Of a stretch of 64,000 nucleotides of DNA, positions 12,419 through 24,607 are shown piece after piece (position 1 is the first letter of the stretch; every line of letters starts with the position of its first letter). The translations under genes and the position numbers were made by a program. Below the pieces are notes generated by a model. The model saw only the letters and a list, made by a program, of their open reading frames with translations, was not told where the DNA came from and did no database searches. This DNA comes from Synaphobranchus kaupii (taxonomy: Eukaryota; Chordata; Actinopteri; Anguilliformes; Synaphobranchidae), in NCBI GenBank assembly GCA_029718625.1, contig CM056383.1, positions 21,429,930 to 21,493,929 on the forward strand, in the 5' to 3' direction.

Positions 12419-14193
12419 TGATGATGCACATGGCCTACAGTGTATACTGGAAAAAGCCCTGCATCCTCACGTAGTTTTAACATATATTTAATAGCTATGA
12501 TCTATTTAATGTTTGTTTTTTTCATCGTAAACAGCATCAGTTTACTTTGGGTACACTCAAAAAGTGCCAGTATACATACAACAATTTATTTTAAATAAAA
12601 CTTATACATTTTATTTAAGTAATGTAATGATTTGATTAAATGTGTTAATGAAACGTAATGAAAGTGAGTTGACATTATCATTTGTCTGTCACATGAGCCG
12701 AGACTGTAGAAAATATGCCTAAACGCATGCGCCATGGTCACTTTGTTGGCATAGTGGGTAGAACAATTTCAAGTTTTTGAAAATAATTTGTTAAAATGTG
12801 TGACAGAAGTATTTTGCTGATTTTTTTTATGATGTAGTTGAATGTTTATGCACCCTAAATGTAATAATATGGCTTAATAATATGGCTACGACTAGTAACC
12901 GGTACTCAATTTAATTGAGTTCAGTCTCATGTGTAAGTGAGTTTACATTACCAAGAAAGTTAAGTTTATCCAACTTAGAGTTTACTTAAAGTTATGTAAT
13001 TGTGTTCATCCTACTTAAAAAAGCACTGAAGTTAATTCAACTCAAAAAAGCCAATGCAAAATGTAACCTCATTTTTTATGAGTTGAAGAAGGGAAATATC
13101 TTTTACAGTGTAGTAATGCAATTTAATGTGAGTAGTAAAGTAGTAGTAGTGAGTAGTAAAGTTGAGGCATTGAGGCACAATTGTTTTTGCCTTCAGTCCT
13201 TATTCCCTTTCAACCTTAATATGTCAGGTGTAGCATTTGTTCTTAATCATCAAATTACAGAATTTGCAGGCCGGCTAGCAAGCATTCAGTGACCCACTAG
13301 CAGCCTGATGTCGGCACAGTCGTTGGTCTGCCAGTGTTGTGCAAACAGAGGTCCACTAACGGTCAGTTGAGGGAAGGCAGTCAAAATGAGGATCAGCTGT
13401 TAAGAGAAAGCGAAATAGTTGATGAATAGTGCTGCCACTAGAGGACCGCTGTAGTGCCAATTTGCAAAACACTGGTTTTCCGACAGCTGTTCCCACCAGA
13501 AGTGTGATAGAACTTTTCAATGTTTTGACGTGGACGATTCATTAAAATTGAAGCTGTGAAAGTTTTTTTCCGATCAAAACCGATCAATGGCAGGAGAAAT
13601 GACTTTTTCCCAGCTGTGCCAGGGATTACTCGAGTGAAATTAATTCTGTAAAAAGTCTTTGCTTCTTCATTGGTCGGCAGAGATTGCTGCGCAAGAATGA
13701 TTTTTTTTCTTTTCCCCCGAGTGGGCAAAATTGCATTGACCTATTGGATTTATTGCTACCATATGTGAGCAGTTATCTCTCTTGCAAATGGAAATGAGAC
13801 CCAAAATTGCAACAAATGGGGCCGTGCCACTGAATGCAGATGGTCCTCTTTTTTCTGCAAGTATACGCTCCCGACCTAATTACCTTTAACCCCTCTGATG
13901 ACAGAACAGACATCCGTGTAAAAACCTGCCTTTTTTTAGCCGGGTCTTGCAAAACAACAGGGTTCCAGAACTAGCTAAATTAATTTCCATCCTATCAAAC
14001 ACGTGGGAAGAGCTCTTCTTGTGACAGAGGGTAGAACTGTATCCTTTACACTGCTGAGCAAGCCATTATTGGTCTATTGCAAATATAAAACCATGCTTTT
14101 AATGGAAGTCCAGTCTATGGACCAGAGGGGGGAGTGGTCAGCAAGGTGGGGAGAGGCTGAGGTAATAATGCTTTGGATTTATAATGATGCTTT
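12419..14193. other. AT-rich sequence with a possible old hAT-like MITE
   Basis: No gene is recognised. The part at 12554-13110 begins CACTCAAAAAGTG and ends CTTTTACAGTG, weakly similar to terminal repeats of small hAT-type elements, but I find no target duplication and the arms pair poorly. The remainder is unassigned. Confidence 0.35.
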
Positions 14194-14202
14194 GCATATA
14201 TA

Positions 14203-15122
14203 CAGATCCTTTCCAAAAAATTAGAATATCATGGAAAAGTTTTTTTTTTTTCATAATTCCATTCAAAAAGTGAAACTTTCATAGATTATAGATTCATTAC
14301 ACACAAAGTGAAATATTTCAAGCCTTTATTTGTTTCATTTTTCATAATTTTGGCTTACAGCTCCAGAAAACCCCCAAAACAGTATTTCAAGAAATTAGAA
14401 TAGTGTGTCGAAAATCAGCATTTACTTCAGTTATTTCAGAGAATGAATGTTTTAGACTGAGTGTCACACTCTGTACGTGGTGGTTTTTGAAGCACTGACT
14501 CCAGCCTCAGTCCACTCCCTCTGCATCTCCGCCAAATTTTGGAATCGTCTTTGCTTGACAATCCGCTGAAGCCTACGGTCATCTCTTTTGCTTGTGCACC
14601 TTCTCCTGCCACATTTTTCCCTTCCACTAAACGTTCTATTGATATGCTTGGACACTGCACTCTGTGAACAGCCAGCCTCCTTAGCGATGACCTTTTGTGG
14701 CTTACCCATCTTCTGGAGGGTGTCAATGATGGTCTTCTGGCCAATTGTCAAGTCTGCAGTCTTCCCCATACTGAACCAAACTGAGATACCTGTCCAATTT
14801 AACGACACATCTGTAGAAAAACTTTGCAGGTGTTTCGAGTAAATTAGATGATTAGAGTGTGACACTCAGTCTAAAACATTCATTCTCTGAAATAACTGAA
14901 GTAAATGCTGATTTTCGACACATTTTCAAATTTCTTGAAATACTGTTTTGGGGGTTTTCTGGAGCTGTAAGCCAAAATGATGAAAAATGAAACAAATAAA
15001 GGCTAGGAATATTTCACTTTGTGTGTAATGAATCTATAATCTATGAAAGTTTCACTTTTTGAATGGAATTATGGAAAAAAAAAAACTTTTCCATGATATT
15101 CTAATTTTTTGGAAAGGATCTG
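14203..15122 (-). mobile_element. Non-autonomous Tc1 element with about 270-bp inverted repeats
   Basis: The element is 920 bp and flanked by TA at 14201-14202 and 15123-15124, the target duplication of Tc1/mariner elements. Ends read CAGATCCTTTCCAAAAAATT and its complement. Terminal inverted repeats cover 14203-14473 and about 14854-15122 and are nearly identical, so almost the whole element is repeat arm plus 380 bp of centre. Arm similarity suggests a fairly recent insertion. It lies inside the repeat at 14194-15345. It could move only with transposase from a full-length relative. Confidence 0.92.
14464..14769 (-). CDS. Truncated Tc1-like transposase, DNA-binding domain only
   Basis: This 101-residue frame starts MGKTADLTIGQKTIIDTLQK. 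Residues 1-50 form a helix-turn-helix of the PAI type (KVIAKEAGCSQSAVSKHI) and residues 55-100 the second, RED-like subdomain with a basic GRRRCTSKRDDRR linker. It ends at TTTYRV, where the frame runs into the left inverted repeat. The DDE catalytic domain of about 240 residues is absent, removed by internal deletion. I chose the ATG at 14769 because family members start at MGK; the frame is open for 32 more codons upstream inside the repeat arm. If expressed it could bind element ends but not cut DNA. Confidence 0.85.
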   Translation of the reverse strand: MGKTADLTIGQKTIIDTLQKMGKPQKVIAKEAGCSQSAVSKHINRTFSGREKCGRRRCTSKRDDRRLQRIVKQRRFQNLAEMQREWTEAGVSASKTTTYRV

Positions 15123-15345
15123 TATAGCGCCTTTCTCACCAACTGGTGACTCAAAGCACTTTACAATGATGAGGGGGAAACTCGCCTCTACCACCACCAA
15201 TGTGTAGCACCCACCTGGGTGATGCAACGGCAGCCACATCAGCTGAGGTGGAGAGGGAGAGAATAATTTTTTAGCCAATTAAACTGGGGGAGAGGCCAAG
15301 GTAGCCACACAGGTGCTTCCTATGACCACTGGCAAACAGTGGCTT

Positions 15346-16454
15346 TGTCTAGTTGTATGTGTAACAAGGAATCCTGTAAACTGCTCCACCACACCCAAGA
15401 AAAAGATTATTAGCTAAATTTTTTAAATGTCTTTTTGAGCTTGGAGCTTCAATGGTCTTTTCTGGGGTCATGAACACACAGTCACACAGAAAAGAAACGA
15501 AAGCTTGCTGTGCTCTTAGGTGGCAATAGTCCACTCAACAGCACAAATGAAATGCAAAACTATCAAGAATTTTTCCCATACTGAATTTTTACTTTATCTC
15601 AACTATAATGTCACAATGCTCCATGCAAACATACACTACACTGTTTAAATGGTAACTAAATCTAAATTAAACCATGTTGTGCACTTTGCTTGTGCAGGTA
15701 TTGCCATAGTTGCAATTTGCACTAAACTCAATGAGTATGTGGAAACTAACTCCCAATAAGTATACTTGTTAGCACAATTTTTAGTACTGTTTTGACTTAT
15801 GCATTTGACTGCACTGGAAAAATCTTGATTTGTGGAAAAACCAGGCCATTTCTCATAAATGCAGGCGCAATCATTCATTCCAGGGGCCTGCTGGGAAGGA
15901 AGTCAGTACTTTTTCCAAGCTCTAGTCCTTCCTACACCACAACCAAATTCCAAGAACAAGAACAAATGCCCAACTTAACTTCACTCTTAGACAAGTTCAG
16001 TTTAGCTGATGATTTATAAATATGTAATCTTGACACACAGGGCTATGCATAGAAAATGTGTAGAATTGGAATGTACAGGTGCTAACCTATTTCACTTTAG
16101 GTTTTCTTGTCCATTGTAACTGTAATGAAGACCAGGTGAAAGGCAAAGTTTTAATGAAGCTGAGCATTGGCTTAAAGGCACAGATGTACAGATGGAGTTC
16201 ATTAGTTTCGAGGAAAGTCAGACAGGAACAATTGCTTTTGCGCCCTGAAATGGTGTAATTTATCTATATATACAGTGGAAAATTAAAGGATTGTTTAATT
16301 ATACAATTTTACTTTTCCCAAATTTTTATTACCTGGATAAAATATGTACACACACCCAGACAGACACTTGGTGATAATCCTATTTTTCATGGATTTTCAT
16401 ATTTTTATGATTTAGTGACAATGTGTATACAAGGAACTCTACCTAACCAGGTGA
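15346..16454. other. Unrecognised noncoding sequence
   Basis: Nothing identifiable. Short frames on both strands lack domains or codon bias. Confidence 0.5.
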
Positions 16455-16575
16455 TTTCATTTCAGTTCATTTTAATTTCAAACCTTTAATTTATTTATAT
16501 AACCAGGCATGTCAACTGAGAACTCAAAGCTTTCTCACTTTTCTTCTCTTGGCAGTGATGACCTGGGGAATAAAA
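16455..16575. repeat. Decayed interspersed repeat fragment
   Basis: TTTATTTATATAACCAGGCA, then GTCAACTGAGAAC and GTGATGACCTGG resemble a common fish repeat containing an ACCAGG...GAGAAC...GACCTGG pattern. Short and diverged. Confidence 0.35.
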
Positions 16576-18550
16576 GTTGGGAGGGAACTGAAGGGATTAG
16601 CCAATCAGATTTAAGGTGGATGATCAGATGACAAGATGTAAGGAGCCAGTTTTGTTGGAATGTGACCAGGACCCCTGAGCTGGGGTTTCTCATTAAGTCT
16701 CCATAAAAACGAGTGGTCTCATTGTTCCATACATAGGAATATGTATCTGAACCAAGAGATTGTCATAACCATTACATTACAGGGAGGTGTTGACTTCTGG
16801 TTGAAGTACATCCATGATCATGAAGGGATACATCTCCTTCCAAGGAATTTTAAATCAAAAGTATAAGAACGTTTCTCTAGCCAAAATATGCAACTATAAG
16901 TCACAGCTACAATATAAAACGTATTTCATTCTTTAAAGACTCATTTGCTGAAAGCTGTGATTTATCAGGTCCACTTTGAAGCAAAACAGTCTTTTATTTA
17001 AAAATGAGTTGTGTCACATTTTGACGGATTGAAAAATCAAATAGGAGAAGTGGGGTAAATCTAGCCTTGATACTCACCGGAGAAACTTTGACTTCCCAGA
17101 TGTCTTCATATAATTTTATTGTGGATATACTTTGGTTCTTGCTCTTTCATAAAGAAGGGGATTTCTACACTTCAAATGATTCCACAAATATTATTTTATT
17201 GCTGGGATTCATCATTCACTTTTCCTTCTCCCTTCCTTATTTTTATTAGATTTTTGGTCTCCCTTTTAAATTAAATGAATCACATCATTTTAACTCCATT
17301 TATTATAGAAGGTTCCAGGCACAAAAGTATCTATTTTTAAAGTGCTTGAGAGGCAGCAGTCTTGAAGGGGAAACATGCATGCCTGTACACCTTTAAAATG
17401 AGACATTTTCTCTGTTATTTTGCGCTGGCAATTGAAGTACTATGTATTACCCAATGCAGATTAAAGAAAAAAGTAACCATTAAAAATAGCAACACAATCA
17501 TCAAAGATATAAGATATTAAAGCAAGAAAATAGCAACAACAATCACCTAATGGTTGCAGTCATAACATCATACAGAATTAGACTGTGAATATAACTTCTG
17601 AATATGAATGTTTTAAAACATCAAAATGAATTCATTATAATGTAGGATGGAGAGTCACCAGATTCTCTATCAATCAAAATTTAGATTTGTATAGAAGAAG
17701 TGGCTCAATGAATGCCAAGCGTCATGCATATGAATTTGTATTCACCTCCAAAAGCACATGATTTTGTGTGTCGGTTTCCTGCGTCGATTCTGCGGGATGT
17801 GTATTCACATGGTAACCATTTAAAACAGTGCTCTGTCAGAGCGATTTATGAGTTGGAAAAAAACCATTAACCCAGATAACATGATAACATAATAATACCT
17901 GTCCAGGCTTTCGGAGAAGAAAGCAAAATGCTTATAAATGATTATTTTCAGAGCACTTCCTGGTGGTATGAAATTTAATACAGTCACTGCTGGCACAGAA
18001 GTAACTTTGGAAGGTCATATACAAGTATATGGAAGGCATCATTTTCCATGAAACTCACAACCTGATCGGTGACAACACCACTTACAGTGTCATCCTGCTG
18101 ACGAGCCCTGGTCAGCTTCCATTACTGCTGCCCACATCAAGGGTGTCAAATGGTTTCTCAAACTATAACTTAACTTCCATTGATACAAAAGCCCCTGACA
18201 GACAACATTACTGTCTTATATCGGAGTGGCATGATGTGTGGAAAAATAATATCAATAGAACTTTAGATTAAATGTCATATTAGACAGCAGGAAGACAATT
18301 TAACACATATTTATTTGAGTAAGTACCTGATGTTTGTTTATTTGTTTGTTTTATTTCATTTATATCTCTTGTTAAACTGGAGCTTTGGCAGTTAAGTAAT
18401 TTAAAGTCATCCTGCACCTAGAGATTACTGCTTACCCCCCGCCCCCTCAAATTATGGGGGTAGTTTGAGTGTGAAGAGACCTGGCCTTTAGCCATTAGCC
18501 CTTTGAAATTTTCAAAGCACAAAACCGGTGGCAAGAATCGATATGGTTAT
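16576..18550. other. Unrecognised AT-rich noncoding sequence
   Basis: No gene or identifiable repeat over about 2 kb. Confidence 0.5.
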
Positions 18551-18705
18551 GCCTGTGGTGCAGTGGAGTATTTGGAAAGCAGAAGGTGGAGGAGTAGCAC
18601 AGGGGTCAAAGACCTATGTCTGTTACTTGAAGGGCAGTGGTTCAGGTCCCAGGCTGGCTGGTGTGCCTTTGGGCGAGGTGCGCAACTTGAACTCCTTCAA
18701 TAACG
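18551..18705 (+). mobile_element. tRNA-derived SINE fragment
   Basis: The sequence starts GCCTGTGGTGCAGTGGAG and carries a Pol III A-box-like segment TAGCACAGGGGTCAAAG and a B box GGTTCAGGTCC at 18639-18649. The downstream CAGGCTGGCTGGTGTGCC resembles fish SINE bodies. A head plus body is present; no tail lies on the same strand nearby. A relic SINE tail on the opposite strand lies at 18922-18966. Confidence 0.6.
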
Positions 18706-18966
18706 GCTTCAGTTGGAGGTCACAGACCAACCACCTCCAGGTCATCCACGTAGTGTTCCCGACATCACCAACCAACCTGGTCATGTCTGTCAAATCATCC
18801 AACCATCCTCAGAGCTTCGGCTGCTCCATTGTTACAGTCAATGCACATGAGGACACAGGACCAGCTTTGGTCCAAGGAGTGAAGTCATGGCTGTCAAAGT
18901 CACTGTGTGTTTTATATTACGTTGTGTTCATGGAGCAGATGTTCTTATCCAGAACGATTTACAATG
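18706..18966. other. GC-richer block ending in a minus-strand SINE tail relic
   Basis: The 200 bp after the SINE head are clearly GC-richer than the region and stay open on the plus strand together with the SINE (18528-18983). I recognise no domain in the translation. The last 45 bp, read on the minus strand, give ATCGTTCTGGATAAGAACAT, then CTGCTCC, a mutated SINE tail. The block may be repeat body of unknown type rather than an exon. Confidence 0.4.
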
Positions 18967-19570
18967 TAAGAGAACATATGTAAGTACATCCACCTGAGTT
19001 ATATAAGGAACAGTGCCAGACCTGGCTATCAATATTCACAGACGAGAAAGTTAATACCAAGATCCAAAATACAAATGCCGAATATATCCAGACTACATCC
19101 ATAGTAGACCCTAAAAAAAACCCCACCATAATAAAAACTGTAAAAATACCATAATAACCTGCTTTTATACATGGTATTGTATTCATTAATATTTATGCCA
19201 CAATAGATCCATCTCTTCTCTTCAGTGCAGCATTTGTTCACTTAACATCCATTGAAAGTCCCTTACAGAATGTCATTCTACTGCAACACAAATTAAATAC
19301 ATGCATGGAAATGTAACAACAGCTTGAAAATATATTTTATTTCAACATGTTTCAGTATATTTCATTTCTGTAAGGGTTGCATCAGAGAAAGCTTCAAAAT
19401 AACCAGGGCATCAAATACAAGATTAACATGTATGGCATGTTTGTAAGATAAATTGAGTTTAGTCCTTTAATATCCTCAAGGACTGTACTGACTGTGTGGA
19501 AGATCAAACAATCGGAAAAGTGAAAAATGTTTCTCTGCTGAACACAAGGTGGTTCACTTTGTATTCAGCA
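18967..19570. other. Unrecognised AT-rich noncoding sequence
   Basis: Nothing identifiable. Confidence 0.5.
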
Positions 19571-19795
19571 CACTGTTAAAAATGATTTGTTGACTCAATT
19601 TGACTAAGTCAAGTCATCTTGTTGCTTTGACTGAGTTAAGTTGAGTCAACAGACTACATGTTGTATCAACTAATTTATTGAAGTGTAATAACCTTGACAC
19701 TATATGTTGACTGAACTTGACTCAACTTAACTCAGTCAAAGCAACAAGATGACTTGACTTAGTCAAGTTGAGTCAACAAATCATTTTTAACAGTG
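19571..19795. mobile_element. Foldback MITE, hAT-like ends
   Basis: The 225-bp element starts CACTGTTAAAAATGATTTGT and ends with its complement. Arms of about 90 bp (19571-19660 and 19700-19795) pair almost perfectly around a short centre; GTTGACTCAA and TGACTNAGTCAA motifs repeat within the arms. CACTG...CAGTG ends suit small hAT elements, but I find no convincing 8-bp duplication. No coding capacity. Confidence 0.8.
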
Positions 19796-20149
19796 CAGGG
19801 AAAAGGCAGAAAATTTGTTTGAGCCCAGGAATCTGTATACCATACTGGGAAATATCATAATAAGCATGACTATCATGGTTAAAACACTATTTTACATTAA
19901 AATTAAATATAATAGTTTTACATTATAATTAAAACAGTATGTTGAATGTATTTTTTTATAGGACACACATGACAAAACCAGTTATTTATAAGACCTCAAT
20001 AACATGGAATGGAACAAGGAATAGTACATTATTAACCATAGCCAGTCTAAATTATTTCTTTGCATAAATTATTTTTTTCATCAAAAAAAAGCAAACAAAA
20101 GATGATAATAATAATAATAATTTGCCTTCCATGAAACTCGGGACTCCAA
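19796..20149. other. AT-rich spacer
   Basis: Nothing identifiable besides an ATA run at 20104-20120. Confidence 0.5.
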
Positions 20150-20268
20150 CACAGTAAAATATCCAGTGTTAATTCGACTCTTAACAGAGTACATATGAGC
20201 CTAATCTGGCCAGAGTAGGCTCATGTGTACACTGCTAGAATTGTATTAACACTGGATATTTTACTGTG
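20150..20268. mobile_element. Short foldback MITE
   Basis: CACAGTAAAATATCCAGTGT at the left is complemented by AACACTGGATATTTTACTGT at the right. The 119-bp element also has an internal dyad around GAGCCTAATCTGGCCAGAGT. The ends resemble the MITE at 53379-53495 and the one split at 29428-30965. Confidence 0.75.
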
Positions 20269-22273
20269 AATTTACTGTGCAGTGTGTCTGCATGCCTAAT
20301 GCATACATTATTATTTTATATTTGGAGGTGGCAATTGCAACCAATTTTAGAAATTTAAACCTAAATATTAGACGACATAACTGCAGTTCTGGGGTCTAAG
20401 GGGTTTGAATCTGAGATTTAAACTCCTGGTCATTTGGCTACAATTTCCCAGGGTGATTTTTGTGTTACTTTATGTCGCATATACAGTATCTGCAAAATAA
20501 CAAGAATATGGTACAGAAATGTGCAAAAAATGGATCTGAGGTGGCACGGGCAGGAAATGACAAAACTCAAGGTTGAGCGGCGCAGCAAAACTCTGCCCAC
20601 TAATGACTTCATTGTTGTAATGGGTGTTTGCTTTGCCCCTGAGTGCAGCCATTGTTATCCACCCTGCCAGAGGAGGAGGGAAACTATTAGCACCCCACTC
20701 TGTCCCCACAGGCCTCTCTGGGCCCCTGAGCAGTGGTGACATCCAGGAAAGTGGGCTCTTTATTTAGGCTGGGTACAGACGCCATTATATCCATGAGGCC
20801 AGCTGCTGATTTAAACCTCTTCTTTTGTTTGGCCTTCTGCATAGGCAGGGGGCCTCCAATTGTGTGGCCCCAGGAGAGGGCCATCACAGAGCTCATGCCT
20901 ACCATACTTCTAGTGTGGTATATCATATTCAATTTTCAAAACCATGCAGAACCTAATGGCTGTGTGAAGAGATTCGTAGGGGCTTGAATCATTGCTCATA
21001 GACCATAAATGAAAACACGTTAGCTAAATATGAGAACATTTTTGTTAAATATTGTATTCTTATATTGCCTCTGCCAGATGAGCATAATAAAATGAAAAGA
21101 AATATCTCACAGTCAATAATAATAATAATACCACATTTCTTCTTTGCTAATTGATTAATTTCTAGTTGAAATCCAAAAGAATATTGTTTTTTCTCTCACT
21201 TTTTCATGTTTTCATGAACACCCTAGTAACTTGGCCCATTACAACATAGACTGGAAAGGGTTGAGAAGCAAATGTAAAACAGCATAAATTCAGATAAATC
21301 AATATGGAAAATAGGCCTGCCTTCAGCAAAGCCTCCTTGACATCTGTGGGTGGCAGTTCACACATGTAATAGGTCACAGTTTTCACATACCAAAATAAAG
21401 ACTTCATTACAGGCCTATCATGAGCCACCTTGGATTATGAATGGTAGCCGGGTTTGTGCCAGCAGGGTTGAAGGGGCCTTTCTCTCCCCTAGAGCAAGCT
21501 GAAAGGGTACAGCGAGTCAAGTTAGTGTAGGATCTTTTTTCAGTGGCATTTCCCCCTGAGAAGACATCATTTTGTATAGCTTACATGAGTGTACATAATG
21601 TCCTCATGCTTCCCTACGAAGGTCTCTCCAAGGCAATTTTGCCTATTTCCCAGTTCATGCATTTTTTTATTTTATTTTTATGCGTTTGGTTTTTCAAATT
21701 TGAAAAGCACTGCACTGTTAATTCATATTCATCCCCCAGAATAAGTTTTTTCCCTTTGTAGAATGTAGGATGCACTCTGCATTTATTCCACTGACAATTC
21801 TCACTGCAGTCCTTTGAGGCTTTTGAGTGAAACACTGTTCATTATACAGTGGTGATTATAAACCAGTCATTATGCGGAAGTCATTATACAGAAATAATGA
21901 TCACTCATTGACCAATCGGAACTGAGCATCAAAAAAAAAAAAAACATATTTTAAATAGTATATAGTTTAATAAAGAATCTTCTCCCATTATGTATAAATT
22001 AGTTTTAAAAAAAACAGCAATGACATATAAATTGAATGTATGAACAGAGAACATGGGTAAAATAATGAATATTAATTATGTTACCTGGAAAATAAATGAA
22101 ATGAAAAGCATTACTAGGGGCATGCTGTATGCCAGTTTACTACACTTTAGCAAAAAGTGATGAGATGCATGAACCAGTGGGAGGTACCATTGTATTTGGA
22201 CTATGTTGCCTCGTGAAAGTCTCAAGGCAAGCTTTGGCTATTAAACAGGATGTGAAAATGTTCATATTTTCTT
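20269..22273. other. Noncoding sequence with a possible conserved block
   Basis: No gene is recognised. The part at about 20570-20910 is GC-richer and not visibly repetitive, including CATTGTTGTAATGGGTGTTT and homeodomain-type TAAT cores, and may be a conserved noncoding element. That call rests on composition only. A trinucleotide run lies at 21115-21131. Confidence 0.4.
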
Positions 22274-22471
22274 GGGGTGGCAGTGTAGCATAACGCTTGC
22301 TACTCCAAGGTTGTAGGTTTGTTTCCCAGGTGGGGCACTACTGTTGAGCAAGGTATACATAGCCTCAACTGCTTCAGTAAAAGTTGAGCTGTATAAATAG
22401 ACATGTATATAAAAAGAATGCAAGCTAGGTGAAGTCATTCTGGGCAAGAACGTCTGCTAGATGACTAAATT
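22274..22471 (+). mobile_element. tRNA-derived SINE
   Basis: Starts GGGGTGGCAGTGTAGCATAA, followed by a B box GGTTTGTTTCC at 22316-22326, the body GGTGGGGCACTACTGTTGAG and the tail GCAAGAACGTCTGCTAGATG. The head has lost about 20 bp between the A and B boxes compared with family members as I know them. The tail is shared with the SINE at 7352-7494, so both probably use the same LINE partner. Confidence 0.75.
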
Positions 22472-24408
22472 GTTGTCATGTGATGTCTAATGTTTTGTAT
22501 TTTCTTTCATCAAAATATTGTGTCACCTGTAAAAAGACATGGAAATGGTATTTGTTGGATTTTTTGCCCTGTACTTCACGTTGGCACTTCCAGTTAATTA
22601 AATGCTGTGAGCTATCTGCATGTTTTTGGCCTAAATGAGAATTTTTGCAAACAAACACAGTCAAGAGGCTAGCAGGGCTTTTCCCTTCATGATCTTGAAA
22701 GGAAATGCAAATGATTCGTTTCTGTGATACAAAGCCAAAATGGCTCATTTACCCCACTCTACCGTCAGCGTCTGGAGATCGCTAAATGCTTTAATTCTCC
22801 ACTTGTGGATGGCTCTCCAGGCCAACTTGAACTCAACTAACAGCATTAATGTATCGTTGAGAGAGGGGGGGGGGGGGGGGGGGGGGTGATGATGATGGCT
22901 TGTCTTGGAGAGTTCTTGTGCCGGTCTAGAAAGCTTTGAAAATCTCATTAATCACAAATGCAGCTCAACTGGCATACAGAAATAATTTTTTTAACCCAAC
23001 ATGACAAATCTGCCTGTTTGCCAGGATTCTTTGATTTGGCAAGTAATCCTGTCCAACGCTGGCACTGTGAACAATCGAGGTGATCAGAGCGGCTCCAACG
23101 GACATGTTGGAATTGGAGAAGGCATTCAGTGTCTTTAATGAGAGCTTGTGCGGTACAGCCGCTTGTGGAATACCAATAAATGGCTGCTACATAGCTTCCC
23201 CTTAATCAGATTGAAGCAATCAGACTAAAAGTTTCCCATATGGAAACTGGGCCGAGGTCAGGCCGGGGTCACAACAGGGACACAGGCCACTCCGAGGTTG
23301 CCGTGTCTGGCTACAATTAGACACTTTGGTGTAGAGATTCGGACAATGCTTCAGGGAGCCCTATCGCTCCTCAGTTATTTGTAATCACCTCTTCTATCAG
23401 GAATTACCTTCTCTGAAAGCCAACTCTTGCTCGCTTTGATGGTGTGCAAACACATTTCCCCCTTAACAGACATGGCTGTCGACAATGCTGTCTGACATAA
23501 GTATTGTAAGAAGGAAAAAGGTTTGTTAGAATTGAAATTGTTTTGGGTTTTTTTATGCATTTGTTCACTTGTCCCTAAAATGACAACAATGAAATGAAGA
23601 CAATGCAGATCTTTAGAGTATTGTGATGCTGATTGCTTGTATTTGCCTAAGATATGGTACAAGCTATTGTTTGTTAAAATGAGGTTAACCTGGATGGTGT
23701 TTCATAAGAATCAGGATCAGAAATTTTGATCAGAATCAAAGTAGCATTGATAAGCTTGGTATTTATTTATTTATTCATTCATTCAAAATGATTCATTCAA
23801 ATTATTCTAGTATATTTGTGTAGTATGAATGGCCTTGAATTTGTTTCATATTTTTCATACATGATGTACTATATTGGGTTTTCATTTAAAACTCATTTAC
23901 ATAATATCATGGGCACCGCTGACATCTGGATATCTAAGCTTGCAGGCCACAGGCAAAACAACTGCTCTCTCTTTATTGAAAATCAGGTGCACTATACAGG
24001 TTGAAGAGAAAGATATTAATCTCCTTTAATTGGGATCAGACTGCTCTCAAAGCTAAGTAACCTAACTCTGTTCTCATGTGTGTTTTCTTGTCCTTGTACA
24101 TGTCTACACCACAAATAGTTCATGAAAAAACAGGTCTCATTAACTTGAGATTAACAAATAGAAGGAGACATAACGCCACAGGGTAGAATGTAGCTACACT
24201 GCACAGCACCGATTGGCAACTTCTGACATGGTTAACAGCAACCAAAAAAATAGCAGTCATAACAGTTATATTTCTGCAATATTTCTGTTATAATTTTTTA
24301 TATAAACATTTTACTTGAAATAAACAATATTTTGCCATTTTTATTTTTAAATATATTGAATAATATAGAATATATTGCAAAATATGCCAATTATTGGCAC
24401 TTTGTGTA
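22472..24408. other. Noncoding sequence with poly-G tract and possible conserved block
   Basis: No gene is recognised. A perfect run of 22 G lies at 22865-22886. The part at about 22920-23380 is non-repetitive, balanced in composition and CpG-bearing and is a candidate conserved element. From 23400 to 24400 nothing is identifiable. Confidence 0.4.
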
Positions 24409-24607
24409 CAAACCCCAATTCCAAAGAATTTGGGACAGTATGTAAAATGCACGTAAAAGCAGAAATCAGTGATTTGTTAATTCGTTTTTACATATATTTA
24501 ATTGAAAACAGTACAAAGAAAGGATATTTAATGTTTTACCTTTTTGTAAACGTACGCTAACTCCGAATTTGATGCCTGCAACAAGTTTCAAAGAAGTTGG
24601 GACAGGG

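Larger units (their letters stand above)
14194..15345. repeat. Older interspersed repeat split by the Tc1 element
   Basis: Removing the Tc1 element and one TA rejoins TTTGCATATA with TAGCGCCTTTCTCACC. The right part continues with an AAAGCACTTTACAATGATG block, a TGTAGCACCCACCTGGGTG block and, near 15270, TAGCCAATTAAACTGGGG. This is an interspersed repeat I recognise from other fish; its superfamily is unknown to me. It predates the Tc1 insertion. A smaller related fragment lies at 2829-2885. Confidence 0.6.

Noticed and set aside
12179..12483. Frames with poly-isoleucine, serine and valine
   Set aside because: They are translations of the compound trinucleotide microsatellite.
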